Of a stretch of 64,000 bases of DNA, positions 1 to 9,344 are shown in pieces. This stretch comes from Mycolicibacterium aichiense (GTDB taxonomy: Bacteria > Actinomycetota > Actinomycetes > Mycobacteriales > Mycobacteriaceae), in NCBI RefSeq assembly GCF_010726245.1, contig NZ_AP022561.1:3658001-3722000 (forward strand), written 5' to 3'. The position numbers and the translations under genes were made by a program. The first letter of the stretch is position 1; every line of letters starts with the position of its first letter. The notes under the pieces are model-generated. The model did no database searches. It was not told where the DNA came from and saw nothing but the letters and a program-made list of their open reading frames with translations.

Positions 1-114
1 CTGAACCGCAAGGACTTCGGCATCGACATCGACATGCCGTTGGAGACCGGCGGCGCGGTTGTCGGCGACAAGGTGACCATCACCCTGGAGATTGAGGCCC
101 TCAAGCAGGCGTGA
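1..114 (+). CDS. YceI family protein, C-terminal fragment
   Basis: The frame is open from base 1 to a TGA at 112-114 and encodes 37 residues. The peptide begins LNRKDFGIDIDMP and ends GDKVTITLEIEALKQA, which resembles the last strands of YceI-like lipocalin-fold proteins that bind polyisoprenoid lipids. The start and most of the gene lie outside the window, so domain content cannot be checked. It converges with degV and the two stop regions overlap by 14 bp. Confidence 0.65.
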   Translation: MNRKDFGIDIDMPLETGGAVVGDKVTITLEIEALKQA

Positions 115-964
115 CGCGATCCGGCGGGGTGGGATCGAGTGCGACGGCGATTCCCACCGCGCCGGCTCCGACGTGCACACCGAGCACCGGGCCCAAATCG
201 GTGACGACCACATCGCCGCACCCGGGCAGCGCCGACGCCAGCGTGGCGGCCAATTCTCCTGCGGCGGAAGGATTGTCGATGTGGTGGACCGCGAGCGCGG
301 CGTGCCGCTCACCCACCACATCGAGAACCTGCTCGATCATCGCGGCCTGCGCCTTGGATGCAGTGCGCACCCGTTGGGCCAGCACCAGCCGGCCCTGCTC
401 GTCGATGCGAAGCAGCGGCTTGAGCGCGAGCGCGGTGCCCAGCCAGGACGCGGCGGTGCCGATCCGGCCGCTGCGGCGCAGGTTGTCCAGCCGCTGCACC
501 ACGATATAGGCCCGCACCCGGGACACCGCCGATTCCGCGGCGGCGGCAACGGTTTCCAGATCAGCTCCGCCGAGCGCGGCACGCGCTGCGGCCAGTGCGA
601 CGAACCCGGTCCCCATCGCCGTCGACTTCGAATCCACCACCCGCACGGCACCGTCGAACTCGCGGGCCGCGTATTCGGCAGCCCCCAGCGTGCTCGAGAG
701 CTCACCGGAGATGTGCACGGCCACGACTCCGTCACCGTCGCTGGCGCGCAGCGCCTCCCGGTAGGCAGCAGACAGTTCACTCGGGGTCGCCCCGGCGGTG
801 GTCACATGACCCCGTTGATACAGATCGGCCGGAACCGCGTCGACCCCGTCGCGCAGGTCGCGGCCGTCGACCAGGATGTGCAGTGGCACAACGCGGATAC
901 CGCAGGCGCGGACATCATCGCTGCGAAGCCGAGCCGAGGAATCGGTGACCACGACGACTGCCAT
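101..964 (-). CDS. DegV family fatty-acid-binding protein
   Basis: The product has 287 residues, the usual DegV length. TDSSA at 7-11 and SGELSSTLGAA at 86-96 match the loops that hold a fatty-acid carboxylate in this family. DegV/FakB proteins present bound fatty acids to a fatty-acid kinase in Firmicutes; whether mycobacterial members do this is not known from the sequence. Only 3 bp separate the ATG from the octT stop, so it is the last gene of the nadD-rsfS-gpgP-octT-degV operon. Its position matches Rv2417c of M. tuberculosis. No signal peptide or membrane segment is visible. Confidence 0.85.
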   Translation of the reverse strand: MAVVVVTDSSARLRSDDVRACGIRVVPLHILVDGRDLRDGVDAVPADLYQRGHVTTAGATPSELSAAYREALRASDGDGVVAVHISGELSSTLGAAEYAAREFDGAVRVVDSKSTAMGTGFVALAAARAALGGADLETVAAAAESAVSRVRAYIVVQRLDNLRRSGRIGTAASWLGTALALKPLLRIDEQGRLVLAQRVRTASKAQAAMIEQVLDVVGERHAALAVHHIDNPSAAGELAATLASALPGCGDVVVTDLGPVLGVHVGAGAVGIAVALDPTPPDRVTPA

Positions 965-967
965 GGA

Positions 968-1711
968 TCAGCGGCGCGAGTTGTCGAGTGGGACCCCTGC
1001 TTCAGCGAGGGCCTTGAGCATCAGGTCGGCGACGCCGGAATGCGCTTCGAAGTTCCAGTGGATACCGTCCGGGTTGCCGCGGCCGGCCAGAACCTCTTCG
1101 GCCACCGCGGCTTTCAGATCGACCACCGGAATATCGTGCTGCGCCGCCCACTCATTGATCGCGACGACGGTGCCGGGCCTGCCGCGATGGGACATGCCAT
1201 AGGTGGGCGCGATGTGCACCGACGGTACCGATGCGACCATCGGGATGCCGGGCCGGTTGAAGTCGATTGCACCGCGGGTCATTTCGAGATACTCGACTGT
1301 CAGGTGAGGCGGCAGCGCCGGGCGCGCTATCGGCGATAGTCTCGGCTGAATCAAGCCGTAACCGTCGCGCACCCAGCGGCGCAGCCAGGATGGCCGGACG
1401 TAGCGGATCAATTCACGCAAGGCGGTGGGTAGCGGCGAGGGCAGCGAATCCATGCCGCTGGTCGCGAAGATCACCGCACCGGCCCGGGGCAGCGCGGCCC
1501 ATGCACGCGGATCCTGGGTCGCCGCCCACCAGACGTCGCGGCTTGTCCACCCGATGCGACCGATCAGTTCCACATCCCAACCCAGCTGACGGGCAACGAT
1601 ATTGGGCCAGATCCGCGGATCGTCGGAGGGTAGGCCGCCTTGCGGCCCGTAGTAGGACAGGGAGTCGCAGAAGACGAGCAATGTACGGGTGCCGTTGCCG
1701 TCAGAGGACAT
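968..1711 (-). CDS. octT: Diglucosylglycerate octanoyltransferase (SGNH/GDSL-like)
   Basis: The chosen ATG at 1711 gives 247 residues beginning [19 protein letters not shown]. The frame is open further upstream, but that part lies inside gpg[10 protein letters not shown] is a GDSL-like nucleophile block and [10 protein letters not shown] near the C-terminus carries the Asp-x-x-His pair of SGNH hydrolases. It matches Rv2418c (OctT) in character and position. OctT transfers octanoate to diglucosylglycerate, an early precursor of the cytoplasmic methylglucose lipopolysaccharides. The start overlaps the gpgP stop by 11 bp and degV follows after 3 bp, so translation is probably coupled. Placement beside gpgP, which supplies glucosylglycerate, supports the pathway call. 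Confidence 0.82.
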   Translation of the reverse strand: MSSDGNGTRTLLVFCDSLSYYGPQGGLPSDDPRIWPNIVARQLGWDVELIGRIGWTSRDVWWAATQDPRAWAALPRAGAVIFATSGMDSLPSPLPTALRELIRYVRPSWLRRWVRDGYGLIQPRLSPIARPALPPHLTVEYLEMTRGAIDFNRPGIPMVASVPSVHIAPTYGMSHRGRPGTVVAINEWAAQHDIPVVDLKAAVAEEVLAGRGNPDGIHWNFEAHSGVADLMLKALAEAGVPLDNSRR

Positions 1712-2369
1712 CGTTGGCCACCTGCGCCGAAGCATTCCAGACGTCGAGACGCCAACGGATGTCCTCGAAGGCGGCGTCGTCGGCACCGTGTCCGGACAGC
1801 TGCGCCCAGCTCGCGTTGCCCATGCCACCCAGCACCGGCCAGCTCTCGACCGGGAGCCCGAGCAGCCCGGCGCACAGCGCGGCGATCAGCCCGCCGTGGG
1901 CCACCAGCACCAGCGGCCGGTCGGGCTCGTCGACGCCCCATTCGCGTTCTGCGGCAACCAATTCAGCGACCAACGGGATGCTGCGGTTGGCGACATCGAC
2001 GCGACTCTCACCGCCGTGCGGAGCCCAGGTCGCGTCGTCGCGCCACGCCAGCCGGGCGCCTGGTGACACCGCGTCGACCTCATGGTGGGTCAAACCCTGC
2101 CAGTCACCGAGGTGGGTTTCGCGAAGCCGGGTGTCGACCTCCACCCGCAGCCCGGTGCGCTCCCCCAGCGCCACCGCGGTGTCGTAGGCGCGGTGCAGAT
2201 CCGAGGAAACGATGCGCACCGGCTGACGCTTGGCCAGCACCTCGGCGGCCGCGACAGCTTGGGCCCGGCCCAGGTCGGTGAGCTCGCTGTCGAGCTGACC
2301 CTGCATGCGACTTCCGGCGTTGTACTCCGTCTGTCCGTGGCGCAGCATCACCAGCCTGCGCACCCTCAT
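1701..2369 (-). CDS. gpgP: Glucosyl-3-phosphoglycerate phosphatase
   Basis: This is a 222-residue histidine phosphatase (phosphoglycerate mutase superfamily). LRHGQT places the phosphorylated His at 11, with Arg10, Arg60, Glu84 (LRETHLG) and the second catalytic His at 158 (VAHGG). It matches Rv2419c, which dephosphorylates glucosyl-3-phosphoglycerate to glucosylglycerate in methylglucose lipopolysaccharide synthesis. The ATG overlaps the rsfS stop by 4 bp (ATGA) and octT starts inside its end. A generic phosphoglycerate-mutase-like phosphatase is the alternative, but the operon with octT argues for GpgP. Confidence 0.88.
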   Translation of the reverse strand: MRVRRLVMLRHGQTEYNAGSRMQGQLDSELTDLGRAQAVAAAEVLAKRQPVRIVSSDLHRAYDTAVALGERTGLRVEVDTRLRETHLGDWQGLTHHEVDAVSPGARLAWRDDATWAPHGGESRVDVANRSIPLVAELVAAEREWGVDEPDRPLVLVAHGGLIAALCAGLLGLPVESWPVLGGMGNASWAQLSGHGADDAAFEDIRWRLDVWNASAQVANDVL

Positions 2370-2749
2370 GGAGTGTCCTCTACCTCAACGTCATCCAGAT
2401 TCACGCTCAGGAAGGGGCAGTCCCGCCACAGCCGGTCCAGGGCGTAGAAGTTGCGCTCCTCCTGGTGCTGGATGTGCACCACGATGTCGACGTAATCCAG
2501 AAGCACCCAGCGGCCTTCGCGGGTACCTTCCCGGCGAGCCGGCTTGTGTCCGGCCAGCCGCATCTTCTCCTCGACCTCGTCGACGATCGCGTTGACCTGT
2601 CGCTCGTTGGACGCCGAGGCGATCACGAAGCAATCGGTGATCACCAGCTGGCCGGACACGTCGATCACGACCACGTCCTGCGCGAGCTTGGCGGCGGCGG
2701 CCCGTGCGGCCACGGTTGCCATCTGGACGGCTTCGTCGGACGCGGTCAC
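2366..2749 (-). CDS. rsfS: Ribosome silencing factor RsfS
   Basis: The product has 127 residues of the RsfS/Iojap (DUF143) family, which binds ribosomal protein L14 and blocks subunit joining when nutrients are short. Typical segments are [20 protein letters not shown] near 25-45 and the [13 protein letters not shown] stretch near 81-93. The frame is open far upstream within nadD. The GTG at 2749 is chosen because it overlaps the nadD stop (GTGA) and gives the family length. Its own stop overlaps the gpgP start by 4 bp. The nadD-rsfS pairing is conserved across bacteria. Confidence 0.93.
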   Translation of the reverse strand: MTASDEAVQMATVAARAAAAKLAQDVVVIDVSGQLVITDCFVIASASNERQVNAIVDEVEEKMRLAGHKPARREGTREGRWVLLDYVDIVVHIQHQEERNFYALDRLWRDCPFLSVNLDDVEVEDTP

Positions 2750-3411
2750 GTGGTGGTCTCCTCGATTGTGGTGACGGATAGACGGCCCACCTGGCCCAGG
2801 TCGCGGTAGAGGCGGCGTTTGGACACGTACTGCACGACGCCATCGGGCACCAGGTACCAGATGGGCCGGTTCTTGGCGGCGCGCAGGCGGCAGTCGGTGG
2901 ACGAGATGGCCAGGGCGGGCACCGAGACCAGGCTCAGCGCCTCCTCGGGCAATTGGTCGAACGCGGCGACGATGTGTTGGCCGTTGAGCTCGTAACCGGG
3001 CCGGCTGACCCCGACGAACTTCGCCAACGCGAACAGCTCTTCCCAGTTCTGCCAGGACAGGATCGAGGCCAGCGCGTCGGCCCCGGTGATGAAGTACAGG
3101 TCCGCGTCGGGATTCAGCGCGCGCAGATCGCGCAGGGTATCGCTGGTGTAGGTGGCTCCGCCGCGGTCGATGTCGACCCGGCTCACCGAGAACCGCGGGT
3201 TGGCGGCGGTCGCGATGACTGTCATCAGGTAGCGATCCTCGGCCGGCGTCACCTCCCGCGACTTCTGCCACGGCTGGCCGGTGGGGACGAACACCACCTC
3301 ATCGAGTTCGAAAAGGTCGGCGACCTCACTGGCCGCGACCAGGTGGCCGTTGTGGATGGGATCGAACGTCCCACCCATCACGCCGAGCCTGCGCCGAGCC
3401 GAGGAAACCAC
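2746..3411 (-). CDS. nadD: Nicotinate-nucleotide adenylyltransferase
   Basis: This 221-residue nucleotidyltransferase joins nicotinate mononucleotide and ATP to give nicotinate adenine dinucleotide in NAD synthesis. [11 protein letters not shown] at 13-23 is the first nucleotide-binding motif and ISSTDCR in the C-terminal third is the second (usual form ISSTxxR). The ATG at 3411 is the first gene of a five-gene minus-strand operon. The 150 bp to the divergent PE-PPE gene must hold both promoters, but no convincing hexamers were found. Rv2421c is the M. tuberculosis equivalent. Confidence 0.95.
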   Translation of the reverse strand: MVSSARRRLGVMGGTFDPIHNGHLVAASEVADLFELDEVVFVPTGQPWQKSREVTPAEDRYLMTVIATAANPRFSVSRVDIDRGGATYTSDTLRDLRALNPDADLYFITGADALASILSWQNWEELFALAKFVGVSRPGYELNGQHIVAAFDQLPEEALSLVSVPALAISSTDCRLRAAKNRPIWYLVPDGVVQYVSKRRLYRDLGQVGRLSVTTIEETTT

Positions 3412-3561
3412 GATTGACCAGCTTACGGGAGGCGCAGATGCGTTTCCTCACGCTCGCGATCGGTCGCGCTCTCTGCGCTCTGGCAAAGGCACGTGAGGGA
3501 TATCACAAATGATCAGGTAGCCTTTTCTCCGAGTCGAGTTATGCCGATCAGGGGGCCTGTG

Positions 3562-4773
3562 ATGAAGAAGCTCGGTAGCCGACGGATATCTGTGCCTGTG
3601 ACCAGTGTGGTGGCTGTGGCCGCGGCCGTCGCAGTGGGCCTGACGCCGACGGTGTCGTCGGCACCGGTGCTGACCGCCGCCACGGTGGATTATCTGCGCG
3701 GCACGAATATCGGCTGGACCCCCACCGACCAGCAGTACCGCGATTTCATCTCCCGCGTGCTCGACGGCACCGATACCCCGGCCGCCACCCCCACCTCGGC
3801 GGGCAACATCGCCTACAACGCCGGTTTCTGGCCGGTGTCGAACAACTACATCTTCGACAAGACCTGGAACCAGTCCGTTGCGCAGGGCGTGAAGAACGTC
3901 GAGGCGCGCGACCCCCAGGGCGACGTCATCTTCGGACTGTCGCAGGGCGCGGTGGTGCTGTCCCGCTACAAAGCCGCCCACCCCGAGGGCACCGGGAACA
4001 CCTTCGTCCTCGTCGAGAACCCGAGTCGGCCCAACGGCGGAATTCTGGAAAGGTTTGCCGGACTGTACATTCCGGTCCTGGACATCAGCGTGAGCGGGGC
4101 GACTCCGGACAACGGCGACACGACGGTCGACGTCGCCCGCCAGTACGACGGCTGGGCCGACTTCCCCACCTACCCCTTGAATCTCCTGGCAACGATCAAC
4201 GCGATCATGGGCATGATCTACGTCCACGGTCAGACCCAGACCGAGCTCACCGCCGCCGACATCGAGGCCGCGAAGGCCGGCGGCAGCGCGTACTACCAAC
4301 AGCACGGCGACACCACGTACTACCTGATTCGGACCCCGCTGGTGCCGCTGCTGATGCCGCTCAAGGGAATCGTTCCCGATCCGATTCTGGGTGCCATCGA
4401 TCCGGTCCTGCGCAAGTTCATCGAAATGGGTTACAACCGAGCCGATTACAGCGCGCCGACGAGGGCCCAGCTGCTACCGGGGATCAGCCTGCCTGCCTTC
4501 CCCAGCCTGCCCGCAGCGGCCAGCACGGCCCCGAAGGCCGTTCCGGCGACTGCGGCCGCCGAACCCGCGGCGTCCACGCCGGAGGTCAGTACGCCTGAGC
4601 AGCCGGCGGTCAGCACGGTGACGGCCAAGACGACGCCGAAGGCCGGCACTCCGGCCAAGAAGTCGGCCGGCGCCAAGAAGAGTGCCGCGTCGAGCGACTC
4701 CTCGGGCAGCGACGCGCCGAAGAAGAAGCCCACCGGCGGCAGCGCACGGTCGTCGGCGAAGAAGGCGAGCTAG
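3562..4773 (+). CDS. Secreted PE-PPE-domain serine hydrolase
   Basis: The ATG at 3562 (403 residues) is chosen because AGGGGG at 3550-3555 lies 6 bases upstream and the protein then starts directly with a signal peptide (MKKLGSRR, hydrophobic run, cleavage near SSA/APV). Starts at 3493 or 3541 in the same frame are less likely. The PE-PPE domain (an alpha/beta-hydrolase fold found in mycobacteria) follows, with the nucleophile in GLSQGA at Ser127. Residues from about 315 form a low-complexity Ala/Pro/Lys/Ser tail. No PE or PPE N-terminal module is present, so this is the free-standing form of the domain. The stop shares CTAG with the convergent VWA gene. Confidence 0.82.
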   Translation: MKKLGSRRISVPVTSVVAVAAAVAVGLTPTVSSAPVLTAATVDYLRGTNIGWTPTDQQYRDFISRVLDGTDTPAATPTSAGNIAYNAGFWPVSNNYIFDKTWNQSVAQGVKNVEARDPQGDVIFGLSQGAVVLSRYKAAHPEGTGNTFVLVENPSRPNGGILERFAGLYIPVLDISVSGATPDNGDTTVDVARQYDGWADFPTYPLNLLATINAIMGMIYVHGQTQTELTAADIEAAKAGGSAYYQQHGDTTYYLIRTPLVPLLMPLKGIVPDPILGAIDPVLRKFIEMGYNRADYSAPTRAQLLPGISLPAFPSLPAAASTAPKAVPATAAAEPAASTPEVSTPEQPAVSTVTAKTTPKAGTPAKKSAGAKKSAASSDSSGSDAPKKKPTGGSARSSAKKAS

Positions 4774-6215
4774 ACCGGCAGCAGCTGGTCGATCACCGCG
4801 GCAAGCTGCTTGGCCGACCGGCATTCGTGCATGGTGATGACATCTTCATAGCGCGGGACCGCGGAATCGCCGCTGCCCCAGAGGTGCCGCGGCTCGGGGT
4901 TCAGCCAGTGCGCGTGCCGGCTCGAGGTGACCATGTGAGCGAGAATGTCCACGGCCGGATTGCGGTAGTTGGTGCGACCGTCGCCGAGCACCAACAGCGA
5001 ACTGCGCGGCGACAACACGTTGTGGAAGTTCTCGGTGAACGAGACGAACGCGTTGCCGTAGTCGGAGTGCCCGTCGCGGGTGTACACCCCCGCCTCCCGG
5101 GTGATGCGCTGGATCGCGACCGCGAGGTCGGCGTCCGGACCGAACAGGTGCGTCACCTCGTCGGTGGTGTCGATGAAGGCGAACACCCGAACCCGGGAGA
5201 ACTGCTGGCGCAGGGCGTTGACGAGCAGCAGCGTGAAGTGACTGAAACCCGCCACTGAACCCGAGACATCGCAGAGCACAACGAGTTCCGGTCGGGCCGG
5301 GCGCGGCTTGCGCAGCACCACGTCGATCGGCACACCCCCGGTGGACATCGACTTGCGCAGCGTCTTGCGCAGGTCGATGGAACCGGAACGGGACCGGCGG
5401 CGGCGGGCCGCCAAGCGGGTGGCCAGCATCCGCGCCAGCGGGCCGACGACCTTACGCATCTCGCGCAGCTGATCGCCGGATGCCCGCAGGAACTCGACGT
5501 TCTCGGACAGCTGCGGGATGCCGTACATCTGGACATGGTCACGGCCCAGCTGTTCGGCGGTGCGTCGCTTGGTCTCGCTTTCCACCATCCGGCGAAGTTG
5601 CGCGATCTTCTGCGCGGCAAGGGCTTTGGCGATCTGCTCCTGCGTGGGGGTGGGGTCGTCGTCGTGCGGTGCGAGCAAGCCGGCCAGCAGCCGGCCTTCC
5701 AGCTCGTCGAGTCCCATCGCCTTGAGCGCCTGATACGACGAGTACGACGGGCCGCGACTCGAGGTGTAACGGCCGTAGGCCTCGACGATCTGGGCGATCA
5801 TCGCGACCAGCCGCTCGTCCATGTCGCCGATGTCGGGATTGTCGGCCAGCAGGTCCAGCAGCATTTCCCGCATGGCCTCGATGTCCTCGGGCGGCAGACC
5901 TTGCTGGGGCTCGTCGTCGGCGTCCTCGTCGACCAGCACGGTGCGCCCGCCCAGCGCGGCAGGCCACCACAGGTCGAACAACGCGTCGTAGGTCTGCCGG
6001 TGGTCGGCGCGCCGCAGCACCGCGCAGGCCAGTCCCTCCCGCAGCGCTTCACGCTCCCCCAGGCCCAGCACCGTCAGCACCCGGCCCGCGTCGACGGTCT
6101 CCGAGGGTCCGACCGAGATGCCTTGGGCGCGTAGCGCTTCGACAAAGCCGACCAGATGGCCGGGCAAGCCGTGTGGGGCCAGCGGCTGTGCGGGACGCAC
6201 CCTGCGGACGGCCAT
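4770..6215 (-). CDS. VWA-domain (CoxE-like) protein
   Basis: The product has 481 residues. An Asp/Glu-rich helical N-terminal half precedes a von Willebrand A domain whose metal-site motif DVSGS sits at 316-320; a basic stretch (RRRRSRSGS) lies near 270. Paired with a MoxR ATPase it should form a metal-dependent chaperone or cofactor-insertion machine, as MoxR/CoxE pairs do for carbon monoxide dehydrogenase and related enzymes. The client is unknown. The start lies 4 bp after the moxR stop, giving proA-moxR-VWA order as in Rv2427c-Rv2425c. Cytoplasmic; no signal peptide. Confidence 0.85.
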   Translation of the reverse strand: MAVRRVRPAQPLAPHGLPGHLVGFVEALRAQGISVGPSETVDAGRVLTVLGLGEREALREGLACAVLRRADHRQTYDALFDLWWPAALGGRTVLVDEDADDEPQQGLPPEDIEAMREMLLDLLADNPDIGDMDERLVAMIAQIVEAYGRYTSSRGPSYSSYQALKAMGLDELEGRLLAGLLAPHDDDPTPTQEQIAKALAAQKIAQLRRMVESETKRRTAEQLGRDHVQMYGIPQLSENVEFLRASGDQLREMRKVVGPLARMLATRLAARRRRSRSGSIDLRKTLRKSMSTGGVPIDVVLRKPRPARPELVVLCDVSGSVAGFSHFTLLLVNALRQQFSRVRVFAFIDTTDEVTHLFGPDADLAVAIQRITREAGVYTRDGHSDYGNAFVSFTENFHNVLSPRSSLLVLGDGRTNYRNPAVDILAHMVTSSRHAHWLNPEPRHLWGSGDSAVPRYEDVITMHECRSAKQLAAVIDQLLPV

Positions 6216-6219
6216 CGGG

Positions 6220-7098
6220 CTAGTTCAGCCGGAGTTCGCCGGTGGCGCGCTGCTGATCGGACTGGTGTTTGAGCACCACCCCGAGCGTCGCGGCGATGGT
6301 GGCGTCGTCGATGGTGTCCATTCCGAGGGCCAGGATGGTGCGGCCCCAGTCGATGGTCTCGGCGACCGACGGCACCTTCTTGAGCTGCATGCCGCGCAGC
6401 ACCCCGATGATGCGGACCAGTTCGGCGGCCAGTGATTCGGGCAGTTCGGGCACCCGCGACAACAGGATCCGCCGCTCGAGATCGGGGTCGGGGAAGTCGA
6501 TGTGCAGGAACAGGCAGCGACGCTTGAGTGCCTCGGACAGCTCCCGGGTGGCGTTTGAGGTCAGGACCACGAACGGAGTGCGCGAGGCGGTGATGGTGCC
6601 GAGTTCGGGGACGGTGACCGCGAAGTCGCTGAGCACCTCGAGCAGCAGGCCCTCGATCTCGATGTCGGCCTTGTCGGTTTCGTCGATCAGCAGCACGGTG
6701 GGCTCGGTGCGCCGGATCGCGGTGAGCAGCGGGCGGGACAGCAGGAATTCCTCGCTGAAGATGTCGGACTTGGCCTGGTCCCAGTCGTTCGACCCGGACT
6801 GCATCCGCAGGATCTGCTTGGCGTGGTTCCACTCGTAGAGCGCGCGCGCCTCGTCGACACCCTCGTAGCACTGCAGGCGCACCAGGCCCGACCCGGTGGT
6901 CTGGGCGACCGCGCGGGCGAGCTCGGTCTTGCCGACGCCGGCAGGCCCTTCGACCAGCAGGGGCTTGCCCAGCCGGTCGGCGAGGAACACCGCGGTGGCG
7001 GTGGCGGTGTCGGGCAGGTAGCCGGTCTCGGCCAGCCGCTTGGCGACATCGTCGATGTCGGCGAACAGCGGAGCCGGGCGGGCCGGGGTTTCAGTCAC
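6220..7098 (-). CDS. MoxR-type AAA+ ATPase
   Basis: This is a 292-residue single-domain AAA+ protein. The Walker A motif GPAGVGKT is at 51-58 and Walker B VLLIDE at 135-140; a sensor-like LTSNATRE lies near 183-190. MoxR ATPases act with VWA proteins to remodel or mature client complexes. The ATG lies 19 bp after the proA stop and the VWA gene begins 4 bp after this stop, so the three are probably one transcript. Whether the pair acts on ProA or on something encoded elsewhere cannot be told. Equivalent of Rv2426c. Confidence 0.88.
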   Translation of the reverse strand: MTETPARPAPLFADIDDVAKRLAETGYLPDTATATAVFLADRLGKPLLVEGPAGVGKTELARAVAQTTGSGLVRLQCYEGVDEARALYEWNHAKQILRMQSGSNDWDQAKSDIFSEEFLLSRPLLTAIRRTEPTVLLIDETDKADIEIEGLLLEVLSDFAVTVPELGTITASRTPFVVLTSNATRELSEALKRRCLFLHIDFPDPDLERRILLSRVPELPESLAAELVRIIGVLRGMQLKKVPSVAETIDWGRTILALGMDTIDDATIAATLGVVLKHQSDQQRATGELRLN

Positions 7099-7117
7099 GG
7101 ATTCTCCTGTTGTCGGC

Positions 7118-8404
7118 TCAGGCAGGTCGGGTGTGGCCGTCTCCCCAGACGATCCACTTGGTTGACGTCAATTCGGGCAGACCCATCGGTCCGCGGGCGT
7201 GCAGCTTCTGGGTGGAGATGCCGATCTCGGCTCCGAAGCCGAACTGCTCGCCGTCGGTGAATGCCGTGGACGCGTTGACCATCACCGCGGCGGCATCTAC
7301 ACGTTCGGTAAAGCGTTGCGCCGCTTCGAGATTGGTGGTGACGATGGCCTCGGTGTGCCCGGTTCCGTAGGTGTTGATGTGCTCGATGGCGGCGTCGAGG
7401 CCGGCCACGGTGGCCACCGCGATGTCCATCGACAGGAACTCCGCCCGCAGATCGTCCTCGGTCGGGTTGTCGTGGACGGTGACGCCGGCCCGGCTCAGGG
7501 CGTCGACCAGGCGAGGTAGCGCGGTGTCGGCCAGCGCCTCGTCGACCAGCAGGGTCTCGGCCGCATTGCAGACGCTGGGCCGACGGGTCTTGGCGTTGAG
7601 GATGATTCGCTCCGCGACGTCGATGTCGGCGGCGGAGTGGACGTAGACGTGGCAATTTCCGACGCCGGTTTCGATGGTCGGCACCGTGGCATCGCGCACG
7701 ACGGCGTCGATGAGACCGGCTCCCCCGCGCGGGATCACGACGTCGACCAGGCCGCGGGCCTGGATGAGGTGGGTGACGCTGGAGCGGTCGGCGCTGGGCA
7801 GCAGCTGGACCGCGTCTTCGGGCACGCCTTCGGCGGCCAGGGCGCCGCGCAGCGCGGCCACCAGCGCGGCATTGGAGTTGGCGGCCGACGAACTGCCGCG
7901 CAGCAGCACGGCGTTACCGGACTTGAGGGTGAGTCCGAAGGCATCGACGGTCACATTGGGCCGGCCTTCATAGACGATTCCGACGACGCCGAGCGGCACC
8001 CGCTGCTGGCGCAGTTGCAACCCGTTGGGCAGGGTGCGCCCGCGCAACACTTCACCGATCGGATCCGGCAGTCCGGCGACCTGACGCAGACCGGCGGCGA
8101 TGCCGTCGATGCGCTGCGGGTTGAGCGCCAGCCGGTCCAGCATCGCCTCCGCGGTGCCCGCAGCTCGCGCGGCGTCGAGGTCGGCGGCGTTGGCGGCCAG
8201 GATCGCATCCGCGTGGGCCAGCACGGCGTCCGCGGCGGCGTGCAGGGCGCGGTTTTTGACCGTGGTGGTCAACGTGCCGAGGGTGCGTGAGGCGACCCGG
8301 GCCCGACGGGCGGCGTCGTGAACCTGGTCGCGCAACCCCGCGCCAGCTGAACCCCGGGTCGCTGCGCTCCCGCCCGCCGGAGCGGACTCCGCTTCGACAC
8401 TCAT
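7118..8404 (-). CDS. proA: Gamma-glutamyl phosphate reductase
   Basis: A 428-residue aldehyde-dehydrogenase-fold enzyme that reduces gamma-glutamyl phosphate with NADPH in proline synthesis. The catalytic Cys is Cys279 in [14 protein letters not shown], and PRGGAGLI near 225-232 is typical of ProA. The N-terminal 25 residues are Ala/Gly-rich and probably disordered. The partner kinase proB is 7 kb away, as in M. tuberculosis. proA heads the transcript continuing into moxR and the VWA gene and is divergent from rbsK, with 55 bp between the starts. Confidence 0.95.
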   Translation of the reverse strand: MSVEAESAPAGGSAATRGSAGAGLRDQVHDAARRARVASRTLGTLTTTVKNRALHAAADAVLAHADAILAANAADLDAARAAGTAEAMLDRLALNPQRIDGIAAGLRQVAGLPDPIGEVLRGRTLPNGLQLRQQRVPLGVVGIVYEGRPNVTVDAFGLTLKSGNAVLLRGSSSAANSNAALVAALRGALAAEGVPEDAVQLLPSADRSSVTHLIQARGLVDVVIPRGGAGLIDAVVRDATVPTIETGVGNCHVYVHSAADIDVAERIILNAKTRRPSVCNAAETLLVDEALADTALPRLVDALSRAGVTVHDNPTEDDLRAEFLSMDIAVATVAGLDAAIEHINTYGTGHTEAIVTTNLEAAQRFTERVDAAAVMVNASTAFTDGEQFGFGAEIGISTQKLHARGPMGLPELTSTKWIVWGDGHTRPA

Positions 8405-8459
8405 CCGCCCAGGATATCGGTCTCCCGACCAACCGGCAGGTGGGGGCTAACGTACGTGC

Positions 8460-9311
8460 GTGGCAAGAGTGTGCGTGGTGGGCAGCGTGAACGTCGATCA
8501 GTTCTTTCGGGTGACTGAGTTGCCCCAGGCCGGCGAGACGGTTCTGGGCTCGTCAGTGGTGACCGCCCCGGGCGGTAAGGGCGGCAACCAGGCGGTGGCC
8601 GCGGCCCGCGCCGGCGCCGATGTGCAGTTCGTCGGAGCGGTCGGCACCGACCGGGACGGCGATGAGTTGCGGGCCCATCTGCACACCAACGGCGTCCGGC
8701 TCGACGGTGTGGAGGCGTTGTCGGTTGCCAGCGGCCGGGCGGTCATCCTGGTCGACGACCACGGCGAGAACGTGATCGTCGTGGCGCCCGGAGCCAACGG
8801 GCATCTGACGCTCAACGCGGCTGCGCGCGCCGTCATCGCCGATTGCGAGGTGCTGCTCGTCCAGTTGGAGGTGCCGGTGGCGACGGCCGTGGCTGCCGCC
8901 AGGGAGGCGCGTTCCGTCGGGGCGACGGTGATGGTCAACGCCTCCCCGGTCAGCACCGATCCGGGGCTGGCCGAGCTGGCCGACGTCACTGACGTCGTCA
9001 TCGTCAACGAAGCCGAGGAGCCGCACTGGCCCTGGGCCACAGAACATCTCGTGGTCACCCGAGGCTCCCGCGGTGCGACGTACCGCGGCCCGCACGGCGT
9101 TGTTGACGTCCCCAGTCCCGAGGTCGAGGCGATCGACACCACCGGCGCAGGCGATGTCTTCGCGGGGGTGCTCGCGTCCAGCTGGGCGGCCGGCCATGAC
9201 CGCGCATTACGGCGCGCTTGCGCCGCAGGCGCCCTGGCGACACTGATCGCAGGCGCCGGCGACTGTGCACCGCGCAGCGAGGCGATCGACGATGTCCTCA
9301 CCGGGTACTGA
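8460..9311 (+). CDS. rbsK: Ribokinase-like PfkB sugar kinase
   Basis: The product has 283 residues and a GTG start at 8460. The family-1 signature GGKGGNQAVAAARAGA lies near 38-53, and the second signature with the catalytic Asp is DTTGAGDVF near 227-235. These residues fit ribokinase, which phosphorylates ribose at O5 using ATP, and the position matches Rv2436. No ribose transporter is adjacent, so other pentoses or nucleosides remain possible. Confidence 0.85.
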   Translation: MARVCVVGSVNVDQFFRVTELPQAGETVLGSSVVTAPGGKGGNQAVAAARAGADVQFVGAVGTDRDGDELRAHLHTNGVRLDGVEALSVASGRAVILVDDHGENVIVVAPGANGHLTLNAAARAVIADCEVLLVQLEVPVATAVAAAREARSVGATVMVNASPVSTDPGLAELADVTDVVIVNEAEEPHWPWATEHLVVTRGSRGATYRGPHGVVDVPSPEVEAIDTTGAGDVFAGVLASSWAAGHDRALRRACAAGALATLIAGAGDCAPRSEAIDDVLTGY

Positions 9312-9344
9312 ATTCTTTACGGTTGGGACGATAGTCTGCACCCG

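Noticed and set aside
92..1339. Long forward frame of 415 codons opposite degV and octT
   Set aside because: It is the antisense shadow of two clear genes, Arg/Gly/His-rich and without family features.
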